Positions 15,255 to 22,678 of a stretch of DNA of 22,678 bases are shown piece by piece. Under the pieces are notes generated by a model. That model was not told the DNA's origin. It saw only the letters and a list, made by a program, of their open reading frames with translations, and ran no database searches. The position numbers were made by a program, and so were the translations under genes. Origin of the DNA: an uncultured Planctomycetaceae bacterium (GTDB lineage Bacteria; Planctomycetota; Planctomycetia; Planctomycetales; Planctomycetaceae); NCBI GenBank assembly GCA_937952455.1, contig CALFYU010000318.1:1-22678 (forward strand). The letters run 5' to 3'. How positions within the stretch are numbered: position 1 is the stretch's first letter; each line of letters starts with the position of its first letter.

Positions 15255-16766
15255 TCATTTGCCCTCGGCCGCCCAACGTTTCATCAAGTCGATATTGTCC
15301 TGCAGTTCCTTGAGTGCCTCCTCATCATCCCGCCGGCGTCGCGATTGTAAGTACAACTCCATATCGCTGTCATACATCGCCTCCGACTCCGGCATCCGCC
15401 CTTGATCGTTGGTACGAATTATCCAGTCATTGAGCCGTTTCCGTAGTGCGACAAGCGTTTCGTCATAGTGCGGATCCCCCGCCAAATTGTGGATCTCATA
15501 CGGATCGTTTTCGAGGTCGTACAACTCCTCCGCCGGACGCGTCGGATGGAAAAGCTGTTCTTGCACGTCGTCCAATTCCCCGGCGGCATGAGCGCGGCGG
15601 AGATCGATCAAAATCGATTTGTGATCCTTGTACGCGTTGGGCTGCAGATGCGGTCGCTGCGGCAGAAAGTTGCGGATGTACTTGAATCGATCGGTCCGCA
15701 CGCACCGCAGATGCTCGACCGTTTCGTCGCAGCGGTCGCGTGCGGCGAAGATCGCATCACGCGGTTGATAATCCGCAGCCAAGACATTCCGGGCCTGCAT
15801 CGTTTCCGGCAGCGGAATGCCCGCCGCTGCGAGCGAAATTGCCGCCATGTCGATATGCTCGATCAAATCGTCGCGAGTCGTCCCGGCCTCGATGCCCGGC
15901 CCGCGAAGAACAAACGGCACATGAATCCCCTCGTCATACAAAAACTGCTTCCCGCGGGCGTGGCTGATGCCGTGATCCGTCATGAACAGCACCAATGTCT
16001 GGTCGAGCACCCCTTCATCTTCCAGACGTGCAATGATCTCCCCGACAACGCGATCCGTCTCCCGCACCGAATCCAAATAGGCCGCCCAATCCTCGCGCTG
16101 CACCGGCGTGTCCGGATAATACGGCGGGAGTTTCACATCGGCCGGATCGGTTCTCTCACCGAACGTCTTCTCGGCCTTCGCGGCGAACCGCTGCGCCGAT
16201 TCGCGCGTGCCCCCCCGCAGTTTTCCACCCGGGAGCTGGATCTGTGCAAAGAACGGTTGCCCCGGCTTGCGCCCCGACCAGTCCGATCCGTCGTACATCT
16301 TACGGTCCCACTCGAAGTTGTAGTCCGTCTTGCCCAGCCGCTTGGGTTGAATCGGCCAGCTGCCGTTCGACGTGTAATACCCGGCCCGCTGAAACAACAC
16401 TGGAATCGGTTCGACGCCAGGCGGCAGATGGATCTTTTCCTTGCCGCGTCCGCTGCGATGATGATGCGCCCCGATCGCCGTTTGATACATTCCCGTAATG
16501 AACGCCGACCGGCAGGTCGAACAAACCGGCGCCGTCACGAACGCACGATTGAACTGCACCCCCTCGCGCGCCAGCCGATCGACATGCGGCGTCTCAATCA
16601 GCGTGTCGCCGTAACACGAAAAATTCGCCGACATATCGTCGACCACAATCCACAAGATATTCGGCCGCGCGGCGGGAGCCTCGGCGGCCATTGCCGCTAC
16701 CGCATTGGCAAACAATAGCAATCCAAAAACAGTGAAGAGGACGCGGTTGGCGATCGAGTTTTTCAT
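15255..16766 (-). CDS. Exported sulfatase with variant active-site motif CSTCR
   Basis: A 503-residue sulfatase of the alkaline phosphatase superfamily. The signal peptide is MKNSIANRVLFTVFGLLLFA followed by NAVAAMA-AEAP, which decides for ATG 16766 over ATG 16799. Metal ligands D43-D44 (VVDDMSANFSCYGD) and the TDHG block (LVLFMTDHGISHARGKQFLYDEG) are present. The residue to become formylglycine should be C82 in APVCSTCRSAFITGMYQT, where the usual Pro of C-x-P-x-R is Thr84. HHHRSGRGKEKIHLP and the end region ELYDLENDPYEIHNLAGDP are typical of sulfatases related to heparan N-sulfatase and the S1_8 group. It should act on sulfated glycans outside the cytoplasm. It is probably transcribed alone; the QueC-like gene follows after 88 bp on the same strand. 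Confidence 0.9.
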   Translation of the reverse strand: MKNSIANRVLFTVFGLLLFANAVAAMAAEAPAARPNILWIVVDDMSANFSCYGDTLIETPHVDRLAREGVQFNRAFVTAPVCSTCRSAFITGMYQTAIGAHHHRSGRGKEKIHLPPGVEPIPVLFQRAGYYTSNGSWPIQPKRLGKTDYNFEWDRKMYDGSDWSGRKPGQPFFAQIQLPGGKLRGGTRESAQRFAAKAEKTFGERTDPADVKLPPYYPDTPVQREDWAAYLDSVRETDRVVGEIIARLEDEGVLDQTLVLFMTDHGISHARGKQFLYDEGIHVPFVLRGPGIEAGTTRDDLIEHIDMAAISLAAAGIPLPETMQARNVLAADYQPRDAIFAARDRCDETVEHLRCVRTDRFKYIRNFLPQRPHLQPNAYKDHKSILIDLRRAHAAGELDDVQEQLFHPTRPAEELYDLENDPYEIHNLAGDPHYDETLVALRKRLNDWIIRTNDQGRMPESEAMYDSDMELYLQSRRRRDDEEALKELQDNIDLMKRWAAEGK

Positions 16767-17412
16767 AATTGAGTAAGTGTCGAGTATTTCAGGGATCATG
16801 CACGGAACGCGACTGTCGCCAATCAGTATAAACCGGTTGTTGCTGATTCAACAGTGACGGACAACTGTGCCAACCGTTCACTTTAGGCCAACCGCTCCGT
16901 TTATGCGCCGCTCGTCCGGATGGGCAAACAGCGCGCATCGCTCCGCATCTTCCGCCGCCGCAAAGAGATGAAAGGTTTCTCTAGTCCGCCAATCCGGCCG
17001 AACTTCACAACTCCCACATCGCGTTGACTCGAATTTTCGGAAATTCATCTTCACACGGACCAAGAGTCGGGTATGTTGAATGTAGACGTTTTTTCAAAAC
17101 GGTCGCACGGGTTTCAGGGGAACGGGGTCACGCGAGTTTTTCGTGCGGCGCCTCACACACGGGCAGCAACCGGCGGCGATGGCTCATCGCTCGCCTTTTC
17201 TGGTGAACAGCCTCGTAGGCGGCTGCGCGGTGCATAAGTTCGCTAAAACTCGAACGACCTAAAATCTCTATCAAAACCCACTGGCAACGATTCGCGGCAC
17301 ATCTCATCGACGCGACGGGGCGGACGGGTTTTGACGACACAACAACGCAATGCCAGGGTCGGCAGGCGAACTGACAACGGAGTGGCCGAATCATCTGACG
17401 AGGAGGACCATC
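16767..17412. other. Gap between divergent sulfatase and DUF1573 genes
   Basis: This 646-bp stretch is the longest gap in the window. It must hold promoters for both flanking genes, but no clear -35/-10 pair is visible. TTTTTTCAAAA (17088-17098) is an AT island in GC-rich DNA. Short reading frames on both strands lack ribosome binding sites and protein-like codon use. No repeat family found elsewhere in the window was seen here. Confidence 0.45.
17401..17406 (+). promoter_or_regulatory. Consensus ribosome binding site of the DUF1573 gene
   Basis: AGGAGG, six bases before ATG 17413. It decides the start against in-frame codons from 17350 on. Confidence 0.85.
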
Positions 17413-18456
17413 ATGTTGAAACGACATTCGCTCACCCGGGCCGGGGCTTGGCGACACTGGGGCGGGGGGGTATTGGCGGTTTGCTGTGCGGTGCTGTTCA
17501 CTGCAGCGGCCGCCCGCGCCGCCGAAAAGACTTGGGCCGAAAAGATGTTCGACCGGCTCGATCAAGACTTCGGCACCGTCCCGAAAGGTTCAGTGGCCAA
17601 AGCCCGCATCAAAATCACCAGTCTCTGGCGCGACGACACGCACATCGCCGACGTGCGGACCACCTGCGGTTGCTCGGCCGCCAAGCCGGAAAAGACAACG
17701 CTCAAAAGCAACGAATCGACGTACATCGAAATCACGATGAATACGCACAAGTTCACGCACCGGAAAAACTCGAACGTGATCGTCACCTTCGACAAACCGC
17801 AAAAAGCCGAAGTCCGGATCCCCATCACCGCTTACATCCAGCCGGACATCATCCTCAATCCCGGCAGCGTCAATTTCGGCGCCGTCGACAACGGCACAGC
17901 TTGGCGGCAAAAGGTACAGATCTCGCACGCACGCTATCCGAACTGGACCGTTAAGAGCGCCCACACCGACAGCGAATACCTGGATGTGACCGTCACGCCC
18001 AGCGCCGACGGCAAACCGGGTTATGAATTGGCCGTCCTGCTGAAGCCCTCGGCCCCCATCGGAGATTTCCGCGATCAAGTCGTTCTGGAAACCGCCGGCG
18101 GCTATTCACCGCCGGTCACCGTGCTCGTCGAAGGCAAAGTCGATCCCGACGTGATCGTCTCGCCGCAGACCGCGTCCATCGGCACGCTGACGCCGGGTGA
18201 GGAAAAAACGGTCCGCGTCGTCGTCCGCGGCAAGCGGGCCATCACGATCGAGAAAATCACGTCCGAAGCCAGCGAATCGGCCTTCGCCTGGCAGTCCCCC
18301 ACGGACGAAAAAAACGTGCACGTGATTCCTATCCGCATCAAAGCGGACGCGGACATGGGTATGGGCAAGATCGTGGAGGAATTCGACGTCCGCATCGCCG
18401 GCCGCGCCGAACCGGTGAAGTTCAAAGTCTACGGCGAAATCGCCGCCGCACACTAA
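17413..18456 (+). CDS. Exported DUF1573 domain protein
   Basis: A 347-residue exported protein. The signal peptide (LTRAGAWRHWGGGVLAVCC, then AVLFTAAAARA-AEK) is clear. After it comes a DUF1573 domain, an Ig-like fold: DQDFGTVPKGSVAKARIKITS, then TTCGCSAAKPEKTTLKSNES with C85-x-C87 at the place where the family has its conserved Cys, and EITMNTHKFTHRKNSNVIVTFD. Two further beta-sandwich repeats follow (ILNPGSVNFGAVDNG near residue 152 and IVSPQTASIGTLTPGEE near residue 250), so the protein probably has three tandem Ig-like modules. Such proteins are abundant in Planctomycetota and Bacteroidota, with unknown role. It is alone, with a strong terminator, and convergent to the redoxin gene. Confidence 0.87.
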   Translation: MLKRHSLTRAGAWRHWGGGVLAVCCAVLFTAAAARAAEKTWAEKMFDRLDQDFGTVPKGSVAKARIKITSLWRDDTHIADVRTTCGCSAAKPEKTTLKSNESTYIEITMNTHKFTHRKNSNVIVTFDKPQKAEVRIPITAYIQPDIILNPGSVNFGAVDNGTAWRQKVQISHARYPNWTVKSAHTDSEYLDVTVTPSADGKPGYELAVLLKPSAPIGDFRDQVVLETAGGYSPPVTVLVEGKVDPDVIVSPQTASIGTLTPGEEKTVRVVVRGKRAITIEKITSEASESAFAWQSPTDEKNVHVIPIRIKADADMGMGKIVEEFDVRIAGRAEPVKFKVYGEIAAAH

Positions 18457-18473
18457 CTCTCTTTTGACTTCGG

Positions 18474-18500
18474 GTGCCACTGGCGGCTTGTCCGCCAGTG
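18474..18500 (+). repeat. Dispersed hairpin repeat, copy 3 (perfect stem)
   Basis: A 9-bp perfect stem: CACTGGCGG and CCGCCAGTG with loop CTTGT, preceded by GTGC. A diverged inverse copy may follow at 18513-18538 (ACTGCTGG ... AAGCCAGT). It lies just after the DUF1573 stop. Confidence 0.75.
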
Positions 18501-18561
18501 AGATCTGCAAACCACTGCTGGAAGACTTAGCAAGCCAGTTGAAATCGCGGCATACGAGAAC

Positions 18562-18612
18562 AACGCTCCACCCCCGGACTTCTAGCAACCGGGGGTGGAG
18601 CGTTTCGTTTTT
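18562..18612 (+). terminator. Intrinsic terminator between convergent genes
   Basis: A perfect 16-bp inverted repeat (18562-18577 and 18589-18604) with an 11-base loop is followed by TCGTTTTT on the plus strand. It ends where the minus-strand redoxin stop codon begins, so the redoxin gene reads into the same stem and may use it too, although its T-tract side is weak. Confidence 0.85.
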
Positions 18613-19217
18613 CACTCCTTAACCGCGGAACTCAGACTCGCCTTCCGTAGTTTGGCGAGGAGTTCCTTCGCTTTCGACCGCCCGCTGTGCTTGCGGCTGA
18701 CCTTGGCAAACGTCACCTTCTGGTCCCCGTCCACGATAAACGTCGACGGAAACGACGTCTCCTTAGGAGCGTCCCACCGCAAACCGTAGCTGTTGGTGAA
18801 CTCAAAATCCGGATCAAGCAGAAACAGGAAGTGCTTGGGAAACTTCTTGCCCTTGATAAACTCTTGGGCATGTTCGGCCACGCCCTCTTTCGTATCGGGA
18901 TAAATCAGCACCACGCTCGCCTTGTACTTCCCAAACGCATCAGCTGCATTGAGAAACTCCGCCACCTGCTTGGAACAGAGCGGGCATTTATACGTCGGAT
19001 AGCCCCGCAGCATCACCACAATTACCGGTCCATTCTTCACCAACTCGCTCAGCTTGTGTTTCTCGCCTTCCAGCGTCGCCAATTCAAAATCGGGCGCCAT
19101 ATCCCCCACGGCCGGGGGTTTGGTCTCTTTTTCCTCGCAGCGAACGTCCCCGGCCAACAAAATCCACATTCCGCAGGTCACCGCACACAGCGTCGTCACA
19201 ATCCGTAGGTGTTTCAT
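18612..19217 (-). CDS. Exported peroxiredoxin-like (AhpC/TSA, redoxin) protein
   Basis: A 201-residue exported thioredoxin-fold protein. Residues 1 to about 28 form a signal peptide (LRIVTTLCAVTCGMWILLAG). The redoxin domain starts at VGDMAPDFELATLEGEKHKL, and the active site is RGYPTYKCPLCSKQ with C78-P-L-C81, a Cys pair like that of thiol-disulfide and Bcp/PRX-like proteins. DPDFEFTNSYGLRW and SFPSTFIVDGDQKVTF with its cis-Pro (P161 region) complete the fold. It should reduce peroxides or disulfides outside the cytoplasm. ATG 19217 is preferred over GTG 19223 because the basic signal peptide start follows at once. The C-terminal tail is Lys/Arg-rich (SRKHSGRSKAKELLAKLRK). Confidence 0.87.
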   Translation of the reverse strand: MKHLRIVTTLCAVTCGMWILLAGDVRCEEKETKPPAVGDMAPDFELATLEGEKHKLSELVKNGPVIVVMLRGYPTYKCPLCSKQVAEFLNAADAFGKYKASVVLIYPDTKEGVAEHAQEFIKGKKFPKHFLFLLDPDFEFTNSYGLRWDAPKETSFPSTFIVDGDQKVTFAKVSRKHSGRSKAKELLAKLRKASLSSAVKE

Positions 19218-19528
19218 GGACACGGCTTTCTAAAAGAGGCCCCGCCGCGAAAGGGCAGGGGAGTGTTGATCACAATCGACCGGTCGGCCAGAGTATTTCC
19301 GCCGCTTCAGGTTTCACCGGGATTATCGTACCGCCCGACGATCGCGACTGTGAGCTGAAACACACACTTTCGCGGAATCGATTGCCCGCGGGTGCCACCG
19401 GCGGCTTGTCCGCCAGTGCAAAGTCACGTCGCGTTGTCCATGTCTGAAAACGCGCGTCGCCCAATCCAGTTGTGCACCCCCGACCGTAAAGTCGGCCGCG
19501 AAGGAGCATCGTAACAGTCTCAACGCCC
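19218..19528. other. Gap between redoxin and ribokinase genes
   Basis: This 311-bp stretch precedes the redoxin start and follows the ribokinase stop, both on the minus strand. It holds repeat copy 4 and a short CGAC/GTCG hairpin near 19480. No gene or clear promoter was recognised. Confidence 0.45.
19392..19419 (+). repeat. Dispersed hairpin repeat, copy 4
   Basis: Same as copy 3 apart from one base in the left arm (CACCGGCGG), which leaves one C-A mismatch in the stem with CCGCCAGTG. Confidence 0.72.
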
Positions 19529-20443
19529 CTAGCCTGACACAGCCGCTTCGATCTCCACGCGGCCGGGCAGCGAAGGCTGCGCTCCCGCGCGGGTCACCGC
19601 AATGGAGGCGGCAACGGTCGCCCAACGTGCCGCCTCTGGCAGCGGTTTCCCTTCCGACAGCGCCACCGCCAACGCGCCGTTGAAGGCATCCCCCGCCGCC
19701 GTCGTATCGACGGCGGTGACCCGCCGGCCCGGAATGTGCACCTCCGTCTCACCCGAAACCAGGCATCCGCCGGCCCCGAGCGTCGTCACCACGCTGCCGC
19801 AGCCAAGTCTTCGCAAGTACACCGCCGCATCCGCCGCCGACTCCCGCCCCGACAGCATCTCCGCCTCCCCCGCATTGGGAGTCAGCACATCGACCAGCGA
19901 CAAGATCTCCGACACCGCAATTTCCGAGAGCGCCGGCGCCGGATTCAAGATCGTGACCAGACCGGCCGCCCGTGCGCGCCGCAGTCCGCGAACAACCGTC
20001 TCCACGGGCGATTCCAAACAGGACAAAAACACATCCGCCGCGGCAAACAATTCCTCTGGCAGCGCATCGACATCCGCCGGCGTCAGATGCAGGTTCGCGC
20101 CCGATGCCACGCTGATCGCATTCTCCCCCCGATGGTCCACGAAAATCAGCGCCACTCCCGACGGCTGATTCGCAATCGACAGAATATGGCGGTCGTCGAG
20201 ATTCTCACGCGAAAAATTCTCGATCGCCGCCCGGCCGAAGTCGTCGTCTCCCACCGCAGCAACGAACGTAACCGCCTTGCGCGCCGCCCGCGCGGCAGCC
20301 ACCGCTTGATTGGCCCCTTTGCCGCCGGGTGCCTGAAAATACTCGCCTCCCAGCACCGTCTCCCCCGGCGCCGGAATCCGCGGCGCACGAATTACCAAAT
20401 CCGTATTCACCGACCCCAATACGATGATGGATGAAGAAGACAT
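19529..20443 (-). CDS. rbsK: Ribokinase (PfkB family)
   Basis: A 304-residue cytoplasmic sugar kinase that should phosphorylate D-ribose to ribose 5-phosphate. Family blocks are all in place: GSVNTDLVIRAPRIPAPGET near the start with N13 and D15, GGKGANQAVAAAR (residues 40-52), NPAP (167-170), NAGEAE (N190 and E193, Mg/phosphate motif) and DTTAAGDAFNGA with catalytic base D252. Length equals that of E. coli RbsK (309). ATG 20443 is preferred over an upstream in-frame start at 20470, which overlaps repeat copy 5. No ribose transporter is next to it; ribose may come from nucleoside breakdown. Other PfkB substrates cannot be fully excluded. Confidence 0.92.
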   Translation of the reverse strand: MSSSSIIVLGSVNTDLVIRAPRIPAPGETVLGGEYFQAPGGKGANQAVAAARAARKAVTFVAAVGDDDFGRAAIENFSRENLDDRHILSIANQPSGVALIFVDHRGENAISVASGANLHLTPADVDALPEELFAAADVFLSCLESPVETVVRGLRRARAAGLVTILNPAPALSEIAVSEILSLVDVLTPNAGEAEMLSGRESAADAAVYLRRLGCGSVVTTLGAGGCLVSGETEVHIPGRRVTAVDTTAAGDAFNGALAVALSEGKPLPEAARWATVAASIAVTRAGAQPSLPGRVEIEAAVSG

Positions 20444-20461
20444 AACCAGTCGTTCCGCACC

Positions 20462-20492
<31 letters not shown>

Positions 20493-20537
20493 TGTAAAGA
20501 CCAATGAGTTCAGGCAGGGACAACGCAGCGTAACTCG

Positions 20538-20564
20538 GCACGGGCGGTCAAGCCGCCAGTGGCA
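20538..20564 (-). repeat. Dispersed hairpin repeat, copy 6 (inverse orientation)
   Basis: Read on the minus strand: TGCCACTGGCGG, loop CTTGA, CCGCCCGTGC. One stem mismatch. It faces copy 5 head to head 46 bp away. Confidence 0.72.
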
Positions 20565-20608
20565 TCCGCATTCATAGGTTCCTGACGATCTGCGACGCCC
20601 TTTCCCTA

Positions 20609-20636
20609 CAGTCTAAAGTCTAAAGCCTACAGCCTA
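20609..20636. repeat. Tandem heptamer array, 4 x 7 bp
   Basis: Units CAGTCTA, AAGTCTA, AAGCCTA, CAGCCTA, preceded by a partial unit CCCTA. On the minus strand the units read TAG(G/A)CT(G/T). The array overlaps the last codons and the stop of the M50/HlyD gene, which ends within the third unit. Confidence 0.8.
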
Positions 20637-22678
20637 AAATGAAACGTCTCCGCCAAATACCGCCAGGCGACCTGCGCCAACGTACGCGGCGCGCATTCGA
20701 TCTTGGCCCGCCCCTTCAGGCCCGAAATCAAAAGCTCCATCGGAAACTCCCCATCCGGATCCTTGATATATACCAGCGCCTGATACGACGTGTTGAGCGG
20801 CTTCGTCCGCCCGCTGGAATCCTGCGTCGTGGCCAACTCGCCCCCCATCGCGTTGGACAATTGGCTGGGGGAATCCTCCGTGACGTGTTGCGAGAGTTCT
20901 TCGATCCGGCACTCAAACGTCTCATCCAAAAACGCATCGAACTTGAGGTAGACCGTAAAGCCTTCCCGGACGAATTCGATGTCGGACTGGTCGATGATCA
21001 GAATCGCCTCTTTTTCCTTGGGATCGCCGATCGTGCACAAAGCCGTCCCCGGTTCCAAATAGGTGCCCAGGTTTCGTTCCTCCAGCGGGCTGCCATGCCA
21101 GCGGGGAAGCGTCTCGTATTTCTCCATGTGCGGCGGGTCCGGCACGATTTGCGCCGGAAACACCGTCCCGTCCACAGGGGCCTTGATCACCAGATCGTCG
21201 ATTTGCTCCTGATGGATCTCCACCTGTTTGAGAACATCGCCATACAGCCGCGCCGCCTGAGCCCGCTGATCGCGGAAATCGCCCCCCAGTTCGCGATACA
21301 CGACCTCGGCATATTTCTGGGTGGTGGCCAAGCGCTCCTGCGCCCGCTTTTCCAGAGCAAATGCCTCGTTCTCCAATTCTGCAATCACATCCCCTTGTTT
21401 GACGGCATCTCCCGGCTTCACGTGCACACGTTTAATACGGCCCCCTCCTTTGGCGTACACGTGCTGGGCATCGCGCGGCTGCACCGTGAACACCGTGTCG
21501 ACTCGCTTGGGAACGGGAATCATCAAAAAGCCCACCAACAGCGCCACCGCGACGACGCCCGTGATTGTCGCCCGGACCTTCTTGACCATCTCCCACCTCC
21601 CCGGAGTAAAGATGAACTTCACCATTTTGACCACCGGCATGACAAACATCATGATTACGATCCCGGTGGCCATCAACGCGCTGATCGCACCCAGTTTATA
21701 CGGCTTGAGAAACGTATACAAAAACAACAAGATGCCGAACGTCACCATCCAGCGATAACACCAACTCGCAATCGCATAAGTAATAAACCACCCTTGGCGG
21801 GCCTTGGGCATGAACGGGTCGGCCGGCATCTCCAGCCCCAAACAGATCTCGGCCGCCTTCCGCTGCAGCAACTGGTTGGCCTTCACCCGCAAATTCGGAA
21901 TCTCCAGCCAGTCGCTCATCACATAATAGCCGTCGAACCGCATCAGCGGATTGGCGTTGAGCAAAATCGTATTCACCGAACAGACGAACATCGTGCTAAA
22001 GGCGATGTTGTGAATCAAACCCGGCGCCGAATACCACCAAATAAATGTGGCCACCGAAGCCAGCACGACTTCCACATAAATCCCCGCCACCGCAATCGCG
22101 ATGCGGTGCCATTTGTTGGGCATCGTCCAGGAGTCCGAGACGTTGCAATACAGCGCCGGCGAGAGCACGAGAAACAACATCCCCATTTCGTGGCACTCGC
22201 CGCCAAAGTGATGGCAGGTCAGTCCGTGCCCGAATTCGTGGATGATCTTCGTCATCCCCATCGCAATCCACAGCCAGACAATGTTCTTCATGTTGAAGAA
22301 GGAGTGAAAGCTCTCCATCTCCGGCCGGCCGCGAAATTCATCGAAGTTCACCAGCACCAACGTCAGTGCCGATAGTGCCAACAAGGCCACACCAGTGAGC
22401 GCCCATGGTGTATAAATCCACTTGAAGCGGGGGTACAGCCAATTGAGCGCCCGCGCGGGGTCAAATCCGGGCAGTTTGATATACAGCACATTCGACAGCG
22501 TCGATTTCAACTGCTTCTTCGCCCGATCCTCGCGGCGCTTTAGCAGCTTGGCCCCTTGCCCGGCCGCCTCGCTGATCACCAGCCCCGATTCGTGCAGCCG
22601 CCCGATGAATTGCTGCAACTCCTCCAGCGTAATCTTCTGCGGAATGAACTCCGCCTCGAAGGCCTCTTTGATTTCCTT
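20627..22678 (-). CDS. M50 metallopeptidase fused to HlyD-like adaptor (partial, N-terminus off the right edge)
   Basis: An open frame of 683 codons enters from the right edge and stops at 20627. Order of parts: a PqqD-like/helical start (KEAFEAEFIPQKITLEELQQ), a cytoplasmic basic stretch (KLLKRREDRAKKQLK), then about eight membrane segments with site-2 protease motifs HEFGH (22226-22240) and NPLMRFDGYY (21923-21952). After a last membrane segment (VVAVALLVGFLMIPV) comes an adaptor region: a biotinyl/lipoyl-like half-motif (GGRIKRVHVKPGDAVKQGDVIAELEN), a coiled-coil hairpin, and a beta-barrel like CusB/HlyD (DLVIKAPVDGTVFP). This architecture is known in planctomycetes and is thought to serve export or processing together with partner genes, which would lie beyond the edge. 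Its substrate is unknown. Confidence 0.88.
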   Translation of the reverse strand, partial: KEIKEAFEAEFIPQKITLEELQQFIGRLHESGLVISEAAGQGAKLLKRREDRAKKQLKSTLSNVLYIKLPGFDPARALNWLYPRFKWIYTPWALTGVALLALSALTLVLVNFDEFRGRPEMESFHSFFNMKNIVWLWIAMGMTKIIHEFGHGLTCHHFGGECHEMGMLFLVLSPALYCNVSDSWTMPNKWHRIAIAVAGIYVEVVLASVATFIWWYSAPGLIHNIAFSTMFVCSVNTILLNANPLMRFDGYYVMSDWLEIPNLRVKANQLLQRKAAEICLGLEMPADPFMPKARQGWFITYAIASWCYRWMVTFGILLFLYTFLKPYKLGAISALMATGIVIMMFVMPVVKMVKFIFTPGRWEMVKKVRATITGVVAVALLVGFLMIPVPKRVDTVFTVQPRDAQHVYAKGGGRIKRVHVKPGDAVKQGDVIAELENEAFALEKRAQERLATTQKYAEVVYRELGGDFRDQRAQAARLYGDVLKQVEIHQEQIDDLVIKAPVDGTVFPAQIVPDPPHMEKYETLPRWHGSPLEERNLGTYLEPGTALCTIGDPKEKEAILIIDQSDIEFVREGFTVYLKFDAFLDETFECRIEELSQHVTEDSPSQLSNAMGGELATTQDSSGRTKPLNTSYQALVYIKDPDGEFPMELLISGLKGRAKIECAPRTLAQVAWRYLAETFHFRL

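Noticed and set aside
15468..16718. Plus-strand open frame of 416 codons opposite the second sulfatase
   Set aside because: Arg/His/Pro-rich antisense product; the sulfatase motifs on the minus strand are decisive.
16878..17048. Possible 56-residue minus-strand protein
   Set aside because: No proper ribosome binding site and no GC bias at third codon positions; kept only as a remote possibility.
20639..22375. Plus-strand open frame of 578 codons opposite the M50/HlyD gene
   Set aside because: Very His/Arg-rich with no motifs; the minus-strand product has membrane segments and HEFGH.

Overview
The window most likely comes from a planctomycete (Planctomycetota, probably a Planctomycetaceae-type genome). 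This rests on gene content only: two secreted sulfatases of different families, a DUF1573 exoprotein, an M50 peptidase fused to an HlyD-like adaptor, several large secreted proteins of unknown role, GC-rich codon choice, mostly single genes or very short operons, and many small palindromic repeats in the gaps. No rRNA, tRNA, CRISPR array, integrase or transposase was seen.

Layout. 1-983 (-): 5' part of a GNAT-nitrilase fusion that leaves the left edge. 1113-2375 (+): AmpG-like MFS transporter. 2621-5230 (+): large exported arylsulfatase with a terminator. 5364-7370 (-): exported protein with a Lys/Ala/Pro-rich linker and a cysteine-free thioredoxin-like C-terminus. 7371-8426: repeat-rich gap with two small single-pass membrane protein genes. 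8427-11808 (-): ribulokinase followed by an L-fucose-isomerase-type protein, a likely pentose or deoxyhexose operon. 11809-12275: gap with two kinds of short tandem repeat. 12276-12986 (+): membrane protein of unknown function. 13030-15166 (-): a QueC-like PP-loop protein overlapping an ATP-grasp protein whose halves look circularly permuted, then a small acidic protein. 15255-16766 (-): second exported sulfatase with an unusual active-site motif. 17413-18456 (+): DUF1573 protein, convergent with an exported redoxin at 18612-19217 (-). 19529-20443 (-): ribokinase. 20627 to the right edge (-): M50/HlyD-type membrane protein.

How the genes fit together. The sulfatases, the ribulokinase/isomerase pair, ribokinase and the MFS transporter fit a bacterium that degrades sulfated and pentose- or fucose-containing polysaccharides, but they do not form one polysaccharide utilisation locus. 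The most unusual part is the 13.0-15.2 kb cluster. A QueC-family enzyme with a changed PP-loop but an intact zinc site is translationally coupled to an apparently permuted ATP-grasp enzyme, with no other queuosine genes nearby. This looks like an uncharacterised modification or ligation module. The second notable layer is the gaps: at least five families of short repeats, one of them a hairpin found six times in about 15 kb with compensatory stem changes between copies.
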